A DNA stretch of 64,000 nucleotides from Candidatus Melainabacteria bacterium (GCA_003242885.1 QKMZ01000006.1:248001-312000), one strand, 5' to 3'; counted from the first letter of the stretch, positions 35,533 to 42,821 are shown. Notes: generated by a model from the sequence alone, not told the origin. Program-made: numbers and translations.

Positions 35533-36081
35533 TTAGATCTTCCTTGCCAGCAAATTGTAGTTTCTTCCACCGAATTCAAATGTATCTACAACGCGCATGT
35601 GCAGTTTGTTTTCATGAGCAGCTAAAGAACGTGGATTGGCCTCGTCGACGAAACACATCGCCACCTCGAAATCTTTGCCGAACGTTTCAAAAAACGCATT
35701 GTAAATAGACTCGAAGATTCCTTTGCCGCGCTGCGACTTCGAAATGCAAATTGGACCCGTCATCACGATTTTGTATTTAGCTAACGACTTTCCATCGAAG
35801 TCGATCGACCCGGTTCGCTTTGAAATAGTTTTCAGAAGTTCTTTGCCCTGATGTAATTCCAAATGCGACGTACACAAATAGCCTGCAAGTTTCCCTTCAT
35901 CTTCCGCCACCATGACGGCAACGTCCCGGTCGAACTTTCTAAAATCGTCAGCGCTAAAGTCTCCCTGCACGAATCCGTCCTTGAGGTCGGCTTCAGCCAC
36001 CTTCCCCAATAAGCTTTCATTCTGGATGGCGATTATTCCTTCGAGGTCGCTATCGCTCATCCGGCGGCAGTTTACAGTCAT
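35533..36081 (-). CDS. GNAT-family N-acetyltransferase
   Basis: A 182-residue protein. ATG 36081 gives MTVNCRRMSDSDLEGIIAIQ, the usual first strand and helix of GNAT enzymes; AGGA lies just upstream. Later: DVAVMVAEDEGKLAGYLCTS (strands 2-4), and the acetyl-CoA loop SKSQRGKGIFESIYNAFF, matching the family Q/RxxGxG/A motif. CFVDEANPRSLAAHENKLHM gives the C-terminal part. It transfers an acetyl group from acetyl-CoA to an unknown amine substrate in the cytoplasm. The open frame continues to 36231 but the extra part overlaps promoter space shared with the divergent Spy-like gene. Confidence 0.85.
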   Translation of the reverse strand: MTVNCRRMSDSDLEGIIAIQNESLLGKVAEADLKDGFVQGDFSADDFRKFDRDVAVMVAEDEGKLAGYLCTSHLELHQGKELLKTISKRTGSIDFDGKSLAKYKIVMTGPICISKSQRGKGIFESIYNAFFETFGKDFEVAMCFVDEANPRSLAAHENKLHMRVVDTFEFGGRNYNLLARKI

Positions 36082-36255
36082 TGTTCCTGAGGCTCCATGG
36101 TTTCCAAAGTGCTCTGAATGCCCATTATCCACCACCAGCCAGTAGTTCTGTCCCTGAAAGATTAAATCGACCCATGAACCGAAACTTCTTCCCTGGAGGA
36201 GTGTATGTGCATTCAGACGCGGCGGAGTCAAGAATGCTGGGAGGCATCGGGGGAA

Positions 36256-36789
36256 ATGAGAAAGCTGGAAAACGACCGAAAATCAACCGGTCTTTTAGGA
36301 AAGAAAACAAACGCAGTGCTGGCTTTTGGCGCTGGAGCTTTGATTGTGGGGGCGCCTTTTGTAACACCGGCGTTCGCAGGACCGCTCAACAGCGACAGCT
36401 TAGTAGATCCGGAGTGGGAAAGCGCTGTGCGCAAGCATGTTGAGAAGCGCTTCTTCAATCTGATCGATGCTTCTGAAACTCAGAAGAGCCAACTGGACGA
36501 CATTTTCAAGAAAATGTGCGAATCCAACAGGTCCACTCGCGAACAAGTAAAGCAGGGTGCGGTGGATGTGGCAAATATGATGGCTGACGGCTCTGCGACC
36601 GATGACCAGATTCGCAATAAGGTGGCGGACATCAGAAAGTTGCGAGAGAAGATGCAAGACACTCGTCTTGAAACGGCTTTGAAGGTTCGAGCCATTCTGA
36701 CAAATGAGCAGCGTAAGGTAGTCTCAGACCGAGTTGTCGGCTTTATCACCGGCAATCCGAGGCGTGGCTTATTGCGCTCGATGATGTAG
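36256..36789 (+). CDS. Spy/CpxP-like periplasmic protein
   Basis: A 177-residue exported protein from ATG 36256, with a G-rich stretch (GAGGCATCGGGGG) just upstream. Signal peptide at residues 17-42 ending TPAFA. The mature part is all helical; it has the ILTNEQRKV motif like the LTxxQ pair of Spy/CpxP/CnrX-type periplasmic chaperones or sensors. Such proteins bind unfolded proteins or metals and tell an envelope stress system. The ECF sigma gene starts 30 bases downstream on the same strand, which supports this reading. Only one LTxxQ-like motif is evident, so the family call is tentative. Confidence 0.68.
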   Translation: MRKLENDRKSTGLLGKKTNAVLAFGAGALIVGAPFVTPAFAGPLNSDSLVDPEWESAVRKHVEKRFFNLIDASETQKSQLDDIFKKMCESNRSTREQVKQGAVDVANMMADGSATDDQIRNKVADIRKLREKMQDTRLETALKVRAILTNEQRKVVSDRVVGFITGNPRRGLLRSMM

Positions 36790-36819
36790 ACGGTTGGACC
36801 TGTCGGAAGGACGGGAAAA

Positions 36820-37497
36820 ATGCTAGAGATTTGCTCACGAGATCCAATAGTCCTGAGACCTTCGAATGATAGGCACAAAGGAGCCAAAGCCCTGTTTAGC
36901 AGCCTCACAGCTAAATCACGTGTAGATGATAACCTTGACGATTCTAGTCTCGTCAAGGCTTGTCTCAAGGGTGACAAGCGCGCTTACGAAGTGCTGCTCA
37001 GACGGTATCAGAAGCTCGTATACAACGTGCTTTATCAGATGGTGCACTCGCACGAGATGGCGGCGGATCTCACACAAGAGACATTTTTGAAAGCTTATCG
37101 GGCACTTGGTTCTTTCCGCACCGAAGGAAAGTTTAAGCCATGGTTGTTGCGCATCGCGACCAATACTTGTTTGAACGCGATTAGAGACAACAAAGAGCAC
37201 GATTCGCTGGATGACATTCTCGAAGACAATCCGGGAGCCGAACCGGCTTACGACGAGAAGATAGAAGAGTTAGTTGAATGGAGGTTGACGCATAAAAAAT
37301 TGGAAGACGCGCTGAAGCAGTTGCCTGTGCGGCATCGCCAGGTTTTTATCCTTCGCTACCAGCATGATCTTCCGTATGAAGAAATTGCAGAGGTGTCTGG
37401 CGAACCGGTGAGCACTATCAAGTCCTTGCTGTTTCGCATCAGAGAAAAGTTGCGCAAGATGCTCTCCGAAAGCGTCGAAAGCGGCATTCTCAGTTAG
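36820..37497 (+). CDS. ECF-type RNA polymerase sigma factor (sigma-70 family)
   Basis: A 225-residue sigma factor with region 2 at residues 45-115 (YEVLLRRYQKLVYNVLYQMV, ADLTQETFLKAYRALGSF, FKPWLLRIATNTCLNAIR) and region 4 at 150-215 (LEDALKQLPVRHRQVFILRY, LPYEEIAEVSGEPVSTIKSL). Regions 1 and 3 are absent, as in the RpoE-like group. It has a 40-residue N-terminal extension before region 2, unusual but preceded by a good GGAAGGACGGG site at 36804-36814. The next gene starts 18 bases on and looks like its anti-sigma factor. Expected role: switching RNA polymerase to an envelope-stress regulon. Confidence 0.93.
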   Translation: MLEICSRDPIVLRPSNDRHKGAKALFSSLTAKSRVDDNLDDSSLVKACLKGDKRAYEVLLRRYQKLVYNVLYQMVHSHEMAADLTQETFLKAYRALGSFRTEGKFKPWLLRIATNTCLNAIRDNKEHDSLDDILEDNPGAEPAYDEKIEELVEWRLTHKKLEDALKQLPVRHRQVFILRYQHDLPYEEIAEVSGEPVSTIKSLLFRIREKLRKMLSESVESGILS

Positions 37498-37515
37498 TGG
37501 AGAGAGGTGATAGAA

Positions 37516-37947
37516 ATGGATGAGAAGGATATCGAGCGGGAAGATGAGGACGAAAGAGAAAGTTCGTCCGAAACTCGTGTTTTTGATCCACCCGCGATTA
37601 ACGCACCGAATGATGCAAACGCACAGATGAAGATGCGTGCAAGCGACATTCAAGAGGCGTATCAGATACAGGAGATTGAGGCTGTGGCTGCGAGTTTGCC
37701 GCAATACGATGTCTCTGAAGGTTTGACGCAAAACATATTGCGTGCGGTTGAAGCCGAGCCCGCTTACGGGAAAAATCGGGATTCGATAATGACGGCTAGC
37801 ACCATTTTTGCAGTCATTTTGGCCGGGCTTTTTGTGATTGAAACACAAGAGTCTGTTGGTGGAATTCTCTCTTGGATGGTTGGTTTAGCTGTCATGTATT
37901 CAATCAGCTTGCTGGTATCGTCCAGTCATGAGGCGGAAACAGTTTGA
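37516..37947 (+). CDS. probable anti-sigma factor, single-pass or two-pass membrane protein
   Basis: A 143-residue protein. ATG 37516 has AGAGAGG about eight bases upstream; GTG 37507 is also possible. The first 60 residues are very acidic, residues 60-90 helical (VSEGLTQNILRAVEAEP), then hydrophobic segments at about 97-115 and 118-136, so the N-terminus faces the cytoplasm. Position directly after an ECF sigma gene, a cytoplasmic sigma-binding-size region and membrane anchor point to an anti-sigma role. The zinc motif HxxxCxxC of the ZAS class is lacking. The TGA stop overlaps the TTG start of the next gene (TTGA), so translation is coupled. Confidence 0.65.
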   Translation: MDEKDIEREDEDERESSSETRVFDPPAINAPNDANAQMKMRASDIQEAYQIQEIEAVAASLPQYDVSEGLTQNILRAVEAEPAYGKNRDSIMTASTIFAVILAGLFVIETQESVGGILSWMVGLAVMYSISLLVSSSHEAETV

Positions 37948-38873
37948 AGAATAGTTGGAACTGGCAATTTCGTCACTATCATCTCGTCTTGTGCAGGATG
38001 TTAGTCGTCGCTTCTCTTGTATTCGCGTGCACGGCATCTACTGCAATCGCACAGACGCCGCCAGGAACACAGAGTGGAAATGAAGGTAATGGTCAGTTCT
38101 GGCAATACGTTGATTCTGGTGATTCTGCGAATCTATTGAAGTCTGTGTCTGAAGGCGGAGACTGTCTCGATATGACGGCGGAAGAAGAAGAGCTGTCTTC
38201 CAATCAAGACTTGTTGCTTGGACCAGGACGATGGATTTACAACACGCGAATCGGCAAGAATTTAGCGAAGCATCAAAACGTTGATATTCGTAGGCGACCC
38301 ATGATGTACTGGCGTCGTTTTGCGGATCGACCGGTTCCGCCTCGCGGCACCTTCTTGTTTTTCATATTCTTCAACAGTTTGATTTGTCTGGCTTTTAAGA
38401 AGCGCGTAGAGGTCGCTTCTAGTTGTGTGCGGAAGAGCTTCTGGAAGTCTCTCTTCGTTGGTTTTATTTTTGTGATTTTGATGGGTATTGCCGCGCGTTT
38501 CTGCTTTGATTCGGCATTGTTTACGCCTGCTGCATTGCTCATTTTAGGCATTGGCCAATTGCTTGTTTTGGCAGGCCTGGCGGTAAGTTCCATGACGGTA
38601 GGCACTGCCATTCTCAACAAGCTTGGTGTCACGACAATGTCTGTGTCTGAAACCGAGAATGCGAGCCAACCTGCTCGTTCGTTTGTAGAGAAGTTGAAAT
38701 TCAATCTGCACTATTTAGCGCCGGTTATTTTTTCAAGCGTGTTGGTCACACTTATCTCTCTTATTCCTACGCTTGGATTTCTCCCGCGCATGGGAACCCG
38801 CTTTGTAATGTGGTTCTGCGTCCTTGGCCTGGGCGCACTGATAAGAACAAAACTTGGCCGCAAACCGCTGTAG
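37944..38873 (+). CDS. exported/membrane protein, third gene of the sigma operon
   Basis: A 309-residue protein. From TTG 37944, overlapping the previous stop, an N-terminal hydrophobic stretch (MLVVASLVFACTASTAIA, residues 19-37) is a signal peptide; an ATG at 37998 could be the true start. After about 80 periplasmic residues there are four hydrophobic helices near 133-150, 166-190, 195-222 and 255-285. RPVPPRGTFLFFIFFNSLIC shows the first. I do not recognise the family. Coupled translation with the anti-sigma candidate suggests that it works with the sigma module. The TAG stop (38871-38873) is part of the GTAG head of a REP element. Confidence 0.7.
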   Translation: MKNSWNWQFRHYHLVLCRMLVVASLVFACTASTAIAQTPPGTQSGNEGNGQFWQYVDSGDSANLLKSVSEGGDCLDMTAEEEELSSNQDLLLGPGRWIYNTRIGKNLAKHQNVDIRRRPMMYWRRFADRPVPPRGTFLFFIFFNSLICLAFKKRVEVASSCVRKSFWKSLFVGFIFVILMGIAARFCFDSALFTPAALLILGIGQLLVLAGLAVSSMTVGTAILNKLGVTTMSVSETENASQPARSFVEKLKFNLHYLAPVIFSSVLVTLISLIPTLGFLPRMGTRFVMWFCVLGLGALIRTKLGRKPL

Positions 38874-38930
38874 GGGCGATGCGCTGGACGCGCGCAATTC
38901 TTCTGTAGGGGCGACGCCATGCGTCGCCCG
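38870..38930. repeat. two REP palindromes with GTAG heads
   Basis: The first, at 38870-38896, has GTAG plus a degenerate stem and gives the stop codon of the upstream gene. The second, at 38905-38930, has GTAG, stem GGGCGACGC, loop CAT and a perfect GCGTCGCCC partner, the best copy of the family in the window. They lie between two convergent genes. Confidence 0.88.
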
Positions 38931-38950
38931 TCTCTATATGTTTGTTGCAA

Positions 38951-40237
38951 CTACTCTGCAACGGACTTTGCTCTGTGGAACATTTTTACCAGCTTCTCAA
39001 AATCTTTATCGTCGAGCGCATCTGATGCTAGTTCCAGCTGTTTCACCAAATCTTGAATCGCTACTTGCAGTTCTTCTTTGTTCTGATTGAAAAGATCCAG
39101 CCACATTTCAGGCGGGCTTTCCATCAAGCGCGCGAGCTGTTTAAAGGCTGGACCATGTAATTTTAGTTCGTGCTCGGTTACGTTTTGGTCTGCGATTGAT
39201 GCGCCAAGTGCGACTGCAATCAATTGGACCAGGTGGCTCGTGCGGGCAAGCACTTTGTCGTGTGATGCCGGCGATGCTTCGACTGGCTTGAGACCGAGAC
39301 CCTCAAGCCAGCGTCTAAATCGTTTTACCGACATTTGCGATGACTTGCTGGTCGGTGTCAGGCAGAAGACCGCATCATTGGTTGCCACCGCAGATGATGC
39401 ATCCAGCCCGGATTTTTGCGAACCGAACAATGGATGTCCGCCGATAAAATCCGCACCGTGAAGGTCTAAATTCTCAGCTACAGTGCAGATTTCCTTCTTG
39501 GTTGAAGTGACGTCAACAACCAATTGCCGACGCGATAGTTTTGGCGCAATCGATTCCAGTAAGTCTATGTTCTTCTTTGGAGGCGCTGCCAAAATGATGA
39601 GGGAAGATCGTTCGGCAGCATTGACTGTCTTAGTTTCGGCGCAGTCGATCAGCCCTTCGCCGAGCGCTTTTTGCAAAACTTCGGGAGAGTCTACTGCGGT
39701 GATATTTGTTTTCGGAGAGTGCTTGCGGATCAATCTTGCGATTGTTCCACCAATGAGGCCAAGACCGATGATTGTTACTGTCGGGAAGTAACGTTGGGGA
39801 TTGCGGGTCTGGGCGACCGTTTGCTCAGACGAATCTTGGCTCGAATTTGCTTGGTCTTGCTTCAATTCTTCGTTCGATTCTGAGTTTGCGTTCGCGCCCG
39901 CTTGTGCTTTTGGGCTTGTGGTCTCATTGAGTTTTTCCTGCAGACCGCGGCTGCCGGCCAACATGGTCTTGTAAATGTCGACCAGTTGTGCGGCGATGAC
40001 GGGGTCTGAAGCTACTGCGGAGACGCGGCTGAGAACTTCCTTCTCACGCTTATCGTCCAGCACTGGTTTGTTCATGCGCTTTTTGGCTTCGCCGATTTCT
40101 TTGCAAAGCATGAGCCGTTCGTTGATCAGGTTGGCGATCAACTCGTCGAGTTCATCAATTCGCGCTCTTGATTCTTCCAATTTTATTATTGGCTTTCGCC
40201 AATTCAGGTCATCGATTTCATCTAATTGTAAATGCAT
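38951..40237 (-). CDS. tyrA: chorismate mutase / prephenate dehydrogenase (fused)
   Basis: A 428-residue bifunctional enzyme for tyrosine synthesis. Residues 15-95 are an AroQ-type chorismate mutase: RIDELDELIANLINERLMLC and IGEAKKRMNKPVLDDKREKE. A linker rich in Gln/Asn/Ser/Glu (residues 98-140) leads to the dehydrogenase: NAD loop TIIGLGLIGGTIARLIR, then LAAPPKKN, VVDVTSTKKEI, IGGHPLFGSQKSG and SPASHDKVLARTSHLVQLIA. The mutase also supplies prephenate to the separate PheA at 11418. GGGGG (complement of 40246-40250) is eight bases from ATG 40237; ATG 40243, overlapping the aroF stop as TAATG, is the alternative. Second gene of the aroF-tyrA operon controlled by the leader at 41.2-41.6 kb. 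Confidence 0.92.
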   Translation of the reverse strand: MHLQLDEIDDLNWRKPIIKLEESRARIDELDELIANLINERLMLCKEIGEAKKRMNKPVLDDKREKEVLSRVSAVASDPVIAAQLVDIYKTMLAGSRGLQEKLNETTSPKAQAGANANSESNEELKQDQANSSQDSSEQTVAQTRNPQRYFPTVTIIGLGLIGGTIARLIRKHSPKTNITAVDSPEVLQKALGEGLIDCAETKTVNAAERSSLIILAAPPKKNIDLLESIAPKLSRRQLVVDVTSTKKEICTVAENLDLHGADFIGGHPLFGSQKSGLDASSAVATNDAVFCLTPTSKSSQMSVKRFRRWLEGLGLKPVEASPASHDKVLARTSHLVQLIAVALGASIADQNVTEHELKLHGPAFKQLARLMESPPEMWLDLFNQNKEELQVAIQDLVKQLELASDALDDKDFEKLVKMFHRAKSVAE

Positions 40238-40242
40238 TGACA

Positions 40243-41184
40243 TTACCCCCGGGCAGCTTTGCGTGCATTGCATTTACGCAACGTGAGTTTGCCGGCGGAT
40301 TTTGAACCAATGCCTTGAACCACGGTGATCTGTCTTTTCTTCTCGACGTCTCCGGCGACCGAGCGGCCAACAGCGGCGGCGATAGGTTTGATGGATTCGA
40401 CCAGCTCGATCATGTCTTCGAGGGACAGTGCTTGGCGGGCGTCCGAAACAGATTTTTCCGGTTCTGGGTGGCATTCTATGATGAGACCGTCAGCTCCACA
40501 GGCAACTGCGGCGCGTGCCAGATCGGCGACCAGTTCGCGTTTTCCAGCTGCGTGGCTGGGGTCTACGATGACGGGCAAGTGCGTCAGTTGTTTGAGAGCA
40601 ACGACTGCGCCGAGGTCGAGCACGTTTCTGGTGAATGTGTCGAAGCTGCGGATTCCGCGCTCGCACAGCACAACATTAGGATTGCCGTGAGCCATGATGT
40701 ACTCTGCTGCCAGAAGCATTTCTTCGATGGTTGCGGAAAGACCTCTCTTAAGTAAGACTGGCTTTTTGGCTTGGCCAAGGGCTTTGAGCAATTCGAAGTT
40801 CTGCATGTTGCGGCTGCCGACTTGCAGCATATCTGCCTTTTCATCGCAGGCAGCCAGTTGTTCGACCGACATTACTTCTGTTACGGTGGGCAAGCCATGC
40901 TTTTGACTCATGGATTGGAGGATGTCCAGCCCGTCTTCGCCCAGTCCTTGGAAGGCGTACGGCGAGGAGCGAGGTTTGTGCACTCCGCCGCGAATGGCGC
41001 TGACAGAGCCTTTCAGCTTCTGTGCGACGATTTCCATTTGCTCTGGGTTTTCCACTGTGCATGGTCCGCCGATGATGACGATTGGCTTGCCGCCTACTTT
41101 GACTGAGTCACCGATGGCGACCTCGGATGTCGGACATCCTTCGGCTCTGGCGGCTAATTTGACTTGGTTGCTGATCTCGCTCAC
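40243..41184 (-). CDS. aroF: 3-deoxy-7-phosphoheptulonate (DAHP) synthase, AroF/KDO8P-like type
   Basis: A 313-residue enzyme joining PEP and erythrose 4-phosphate, the entry of the shikimate pathway. Type I-beta motifs: IGGPCTVENPEQM, IRGGVHKPRSSPYAFQG, TEVMSVEQL, LQVGSRNMQNFELLKALG, KPVLLKRGLSATIEEML, LCERGIRSFDT, VIVDPSHAAGKRE and IIECHPEPEKS, with the metal Cys, His, Glu and Asp all there. There is no N-terminal FL or ACT domain; a C-terminal tail of about 30 basic residues is unusual. GTG 41184 has GAGG about ten bases upstream. It is translated first in a two-gene unit with tyrA, after a leader with two aromatic-rich small reading frames, so synthesis is likely tuned by Phe/Tyr/Trp supply. 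Confidence 0.94.
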   Translation of the reverse strand: MSEISNQVKLAARAEGCPTSEVAIGDSVKVGGKPIVIIGGPCTVENPEQMEIVAQKLKGSVSAIRGGVHKPRSSPYAFQGLGEDGLDILQSMSQKHGLPTVTEVMSVEQLAACDEKADMLQVGSRNMQNFELLKALGQAKKPVLLKRGLSATIEEMLLAAEYIMAHGNPNVVLCERGIRSFDTFTRNVLDLGAVVALKQLTHLPVIVDPSHAAGKRELVADLARAAVACGADGLIIECHPEPEKSVSDARQALSLEDMIELVESIKPIAAAVGRSVAGDVEKKRQITVVQGIGSKSAGKLTLRKCNARKAARG

Positions 41185-41210
41185 TGTTTGAATCCTCGTG
41201 TGAAATAGTG

Positions 41211-41240
41211 AACCCGGGGGACGTATCCTCCCGGGCTCTC
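41211..41240 (-). promoter_or_regulatory. GC-rich hairpin between second leader frame and aroF
   Basis: On the minus strand AGCCCGGGAGGA (from 41237) can pair with TCCCCCGGGTT (to 41211) around a small loop. A third CCCGGG block at 41281-41288 lies just after the Phe codons of the second leader frame and can pair with either arm, so exclusive folds are possible. No T-run follows, so any control here would be at translation or by pausing. Confidence 0.5.
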
Positions 41241-41272
41241 AGGTAACTGTTTGGTGCACTCAGCGTGCCAGC

Positions 41273-41398
41273 TTAAACCTGCCCGGGCGTTCCCCCTGCA
41301 AAAAAGAAGAAGTACCAGTAGTAAGAAGTTGATGGGCATTGAGTCTTCGCGGACTCAGCGCTTCGAAGTGTCAGATTGTGGGTTCTTTCAGTGTTCAT
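41273..41398 (-). CDS. candidate second leader peptide, 41 aa, with YYWYFFFF
   Basis: ATG 41398 to TAA 41275-41273. Residues 26-33 are YYWYFFFF, eight aromatic residues in a row, then AGGTPGQV and stop. It lies between the upstream terminator and aroF, on the same strand. Ribosome-site quality is modest (AAGAGCTAAAGAAG directly before the ATG). In another frame the same DNA reads a hydrophobic Leu-rich chain from 41339, so the coding choice rests on the TAC TAC TGG TAC block and on the neighbouring aromatic operon. If translated, low charged Phe, Tyr or Trp tRNA would stall a ribosome immediately before the CCCGGG segments. Confidence 0.55.
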   Translation of the reverse strand: MNTERTHNLTLRSAESAKTQCPSTSYYWYFFFFAGGTPGQV

Positions 41399-41416
41399 CT
41401 TCTTTAGCTCTTAAAC

Positions 41417-41447
41417 AAAAACCGCAGACCTTGTTGAGTCTGCGGTT
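41417..41447 (-). terminator. leader terminator (attenuator) of aroF-tyrA
   Basis: On the minus strand arm AACCGCAGAC (41447-41438) pairs perfectly with GTCTGCGGTT (41429-41420), 10 bp with an 8-base loop, followed by TTTTTG. It stands 28 bases after the stop of the first leader peptide and before any structural gene, where only an attenuator makes sense. Its first arm overlaps by four bases an alternative 10-bp pairing: CTGGTGAACC (41453-41444) with GGTTCGCCAG (41490-41481) in the 3' end of the leader peptide codons. Confidence 0.85.
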
Positions 41448-41474
41448 CACCAGTTAGGGACAACGTAATCTATC

Positions 41475-41525
41475 TCACCCCTGGCGAACCTCTAAGTACC
41501 AAAAATAAAAACCAAAATTGCTCAC
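41475..41525 (-). CDS. aromatic leader peptide of the aroF-tyrA operon, 16 aa
   Basis: GTG 41525 to TGA 41477-41475, product MSNFGFYFWYLEVRQG. Six of seven residues from Phe4 to Tyr10 are aromatic, including the only-one-codon amino acid Trp. GGAAGAG lies six bases upstream, a good ribosome site; an in-frame ATG at 41540 would add five residues but has a poorly placed site. Size, aromatic run, following terminator and position before aroF match known pheL/trpL-type leader peptides, whose role is to let ribosome stalling sense charged tRNA. It is too short for normal gene finding. Confidence 0.85.
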   Translation of the reverse strand: MSNFGFYFWYLEVRQG

Positions 41526-41575
41526 GATTATCTCTTCCATGCCTGGGCGTGCGCCCCGGTCGCTGTAATGTACCC

Positions 41576-41604
41576 ATGGTATGTGCATACCGACGATGTG
41601 TCAA
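41576..41604 (-). promoter_or_regulatory. promoter of the aroF-tyrA leader
   Basis: On the minus strand TTGACA (41604-41599), 17-base spacer, TACCAT (41581-41576). The expected start near 41569 gives a leader of about 44 bases before the first leader peptide and about 385 before aroF. Confidence 0.7.
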
Positions 41605-42311
41605 TCAAAAAGTGTCCTACCGGTCAAAGAGTGTCTGCAAAAAAATACGAGGATGCGTCCGTAAATGCACTGCAGTACAGGTTTTCTGGTGTGAAACTTG
41701 TAGTTGCACTTGTGTAAAGCGTCAATCGAAACATATCTGCGCAAAACCAAAACCACGCGAGTTCCGCATGTTTGGCGCGTCTTCACATACTTGTGTTGAC
41801 CGAACGTTCAACAAATGAATGGCCTGTGTCTTGCATCTAAGTAGGTCTCTTCTTGAAGGCGTTTCGTACCCGCCGCTTCTGAAGAGCAGTTCCACACTCT
41901 GGGTTTCTGGATCATGTCTGGACGCTTATGCAGATCTAGGTTCTAAACTGAGAGTCTCGCTCGGTTCCTCAACTGCTGCTCTAAATCAAATGATCCGATA
42001 GAAGCTCCTTCAGTAGATCTCTTTGTCTAGATCCCTTTTCGCGGTTCCTTATATATAAGAAGGAGCAAATCCGCAAAATTGGTTTCCGCTTTTACGTCAG
42101 GGTGGGAAGATTGTTATAGGCATCAGTCATAAGCGTCAATTCTTCCGCGGTTTTCGGAATTTTTGGTTTTGGCGTCCAGGGCAGGCACTATTGAGATTTT
42201 GCTGCGTCAGCGTTGTGAAAGGAAACTTTGATATCCACTAGAGAAGGAAGTTTGGCGATTTGCCATGGGTGAGAGAAGTGACGGCGCTGAGAGGCCCTAA
42301 GAGAGAAGAAC
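41605..42311. other. 707-bp region without a convincing gene
   Basis: Small open frames here are Cys/Arg-rich and lack start sites, so I see no gene. It contains a GAACGTTC palindrome at 41802-41809 after a TTGACC, a CTTATATATAAG palindrome at 42048-42059 followed by AAGGAG with no start codon at the right distance, and presumably the promoter of the UspA gene. Confidence 0.6.
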
Positions 42312-42782
42312 ATGAGTTCAATGAACATTCTGGTCGCCATCGATGATTCGACGTTTTCGGACGCCGCTATCTCGTCTGTAATAGAGCGGAGCTGGCCGGA
42401 GGGCTCGAAGTTTAAGCTACTTAGTGTCGTGGAGCCGTTTCACCCGGAATATGCCGGCTGGCATACAAACTATATGCCTGTGGCTGTTGAAGCTCAAAAA
42501 GAGTTGGTCGAGGCGGCAAAAACGCTGGTCAACGAGAAGGTTAAGCAGCTGACGAACGCTTTTGGACGGGAAAGCGTACTGGCTGAAGTTCGGGAAGGAT
42601 ATGTCACGGATACGATTTTGGAGGCAGCCAAAGAATGGCCGGCAGACCTCATTGTCGTAGGGTCACACGGGCGCACTGGCATCACGCGCCTGCTTTTAGG
42701 CAGCGTATCGGAGGCGGTTGTATCCCAGGCGCCTTGCTCGGTCGAAATAGTTAAAATGCCGAAAAAGCATGCGAACGCTTAG
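42312..42782 (+). CDS. universal stress protein (UspA family)
   Basis: A 156-residue single-domain protein. MNILVAIDDSTFSDAAI is the first strand with the family Asp; the C-terminal ATP loop VVGSHGRTGITRLLLGSVSEAV has the G-x2-G-x9-G-S pattern of nucleotide-binding members, and APCSVEIVK is the last strand. Cytoplasmic dimers of this family help survival under starvation or stress. Start ATG 42312, with AGAGAGAAG upstream; ATG 42321 is equally possible. It stands alone, convergent with a tiny membrane protein gene. Confidence 0.93.
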   Translation: MSSMNILVAIDDSTFSDAAISSVIERSWPEGSKFKLLSVVEPFHPEYAGWHTNYMPVAVEAQKELVEAAKTLVNEKVKQLTNAFGRESVLAEVREGYVTDTILEAAKEWPADLIVVGSHGRTGITRLLLGSVSEAVVSQAPCSVEIVKMPKKHANA

Positions 42783-42821
42783 TTTTTGGCGTTTTAGATT
42801 GAGTCTTTGTTAAAACGGCAT

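Noticed and set aside
41185..41339. Leu-rich reading frame (MPINFLLLVLLLF...) from 41339 as a secreted peptide before aroF
   Set aside because: It is the shifted reading of the aromatic codon block; the YYWYFFFF frame better explains position before an aromatic operon, though the choice is not proven.
41549..41818. Cys-rich 89-codon plus-strand frame
   Set aside because: Overlaps the aroF leader promoter on the other strand, has no ribosome site and random-looking composition.
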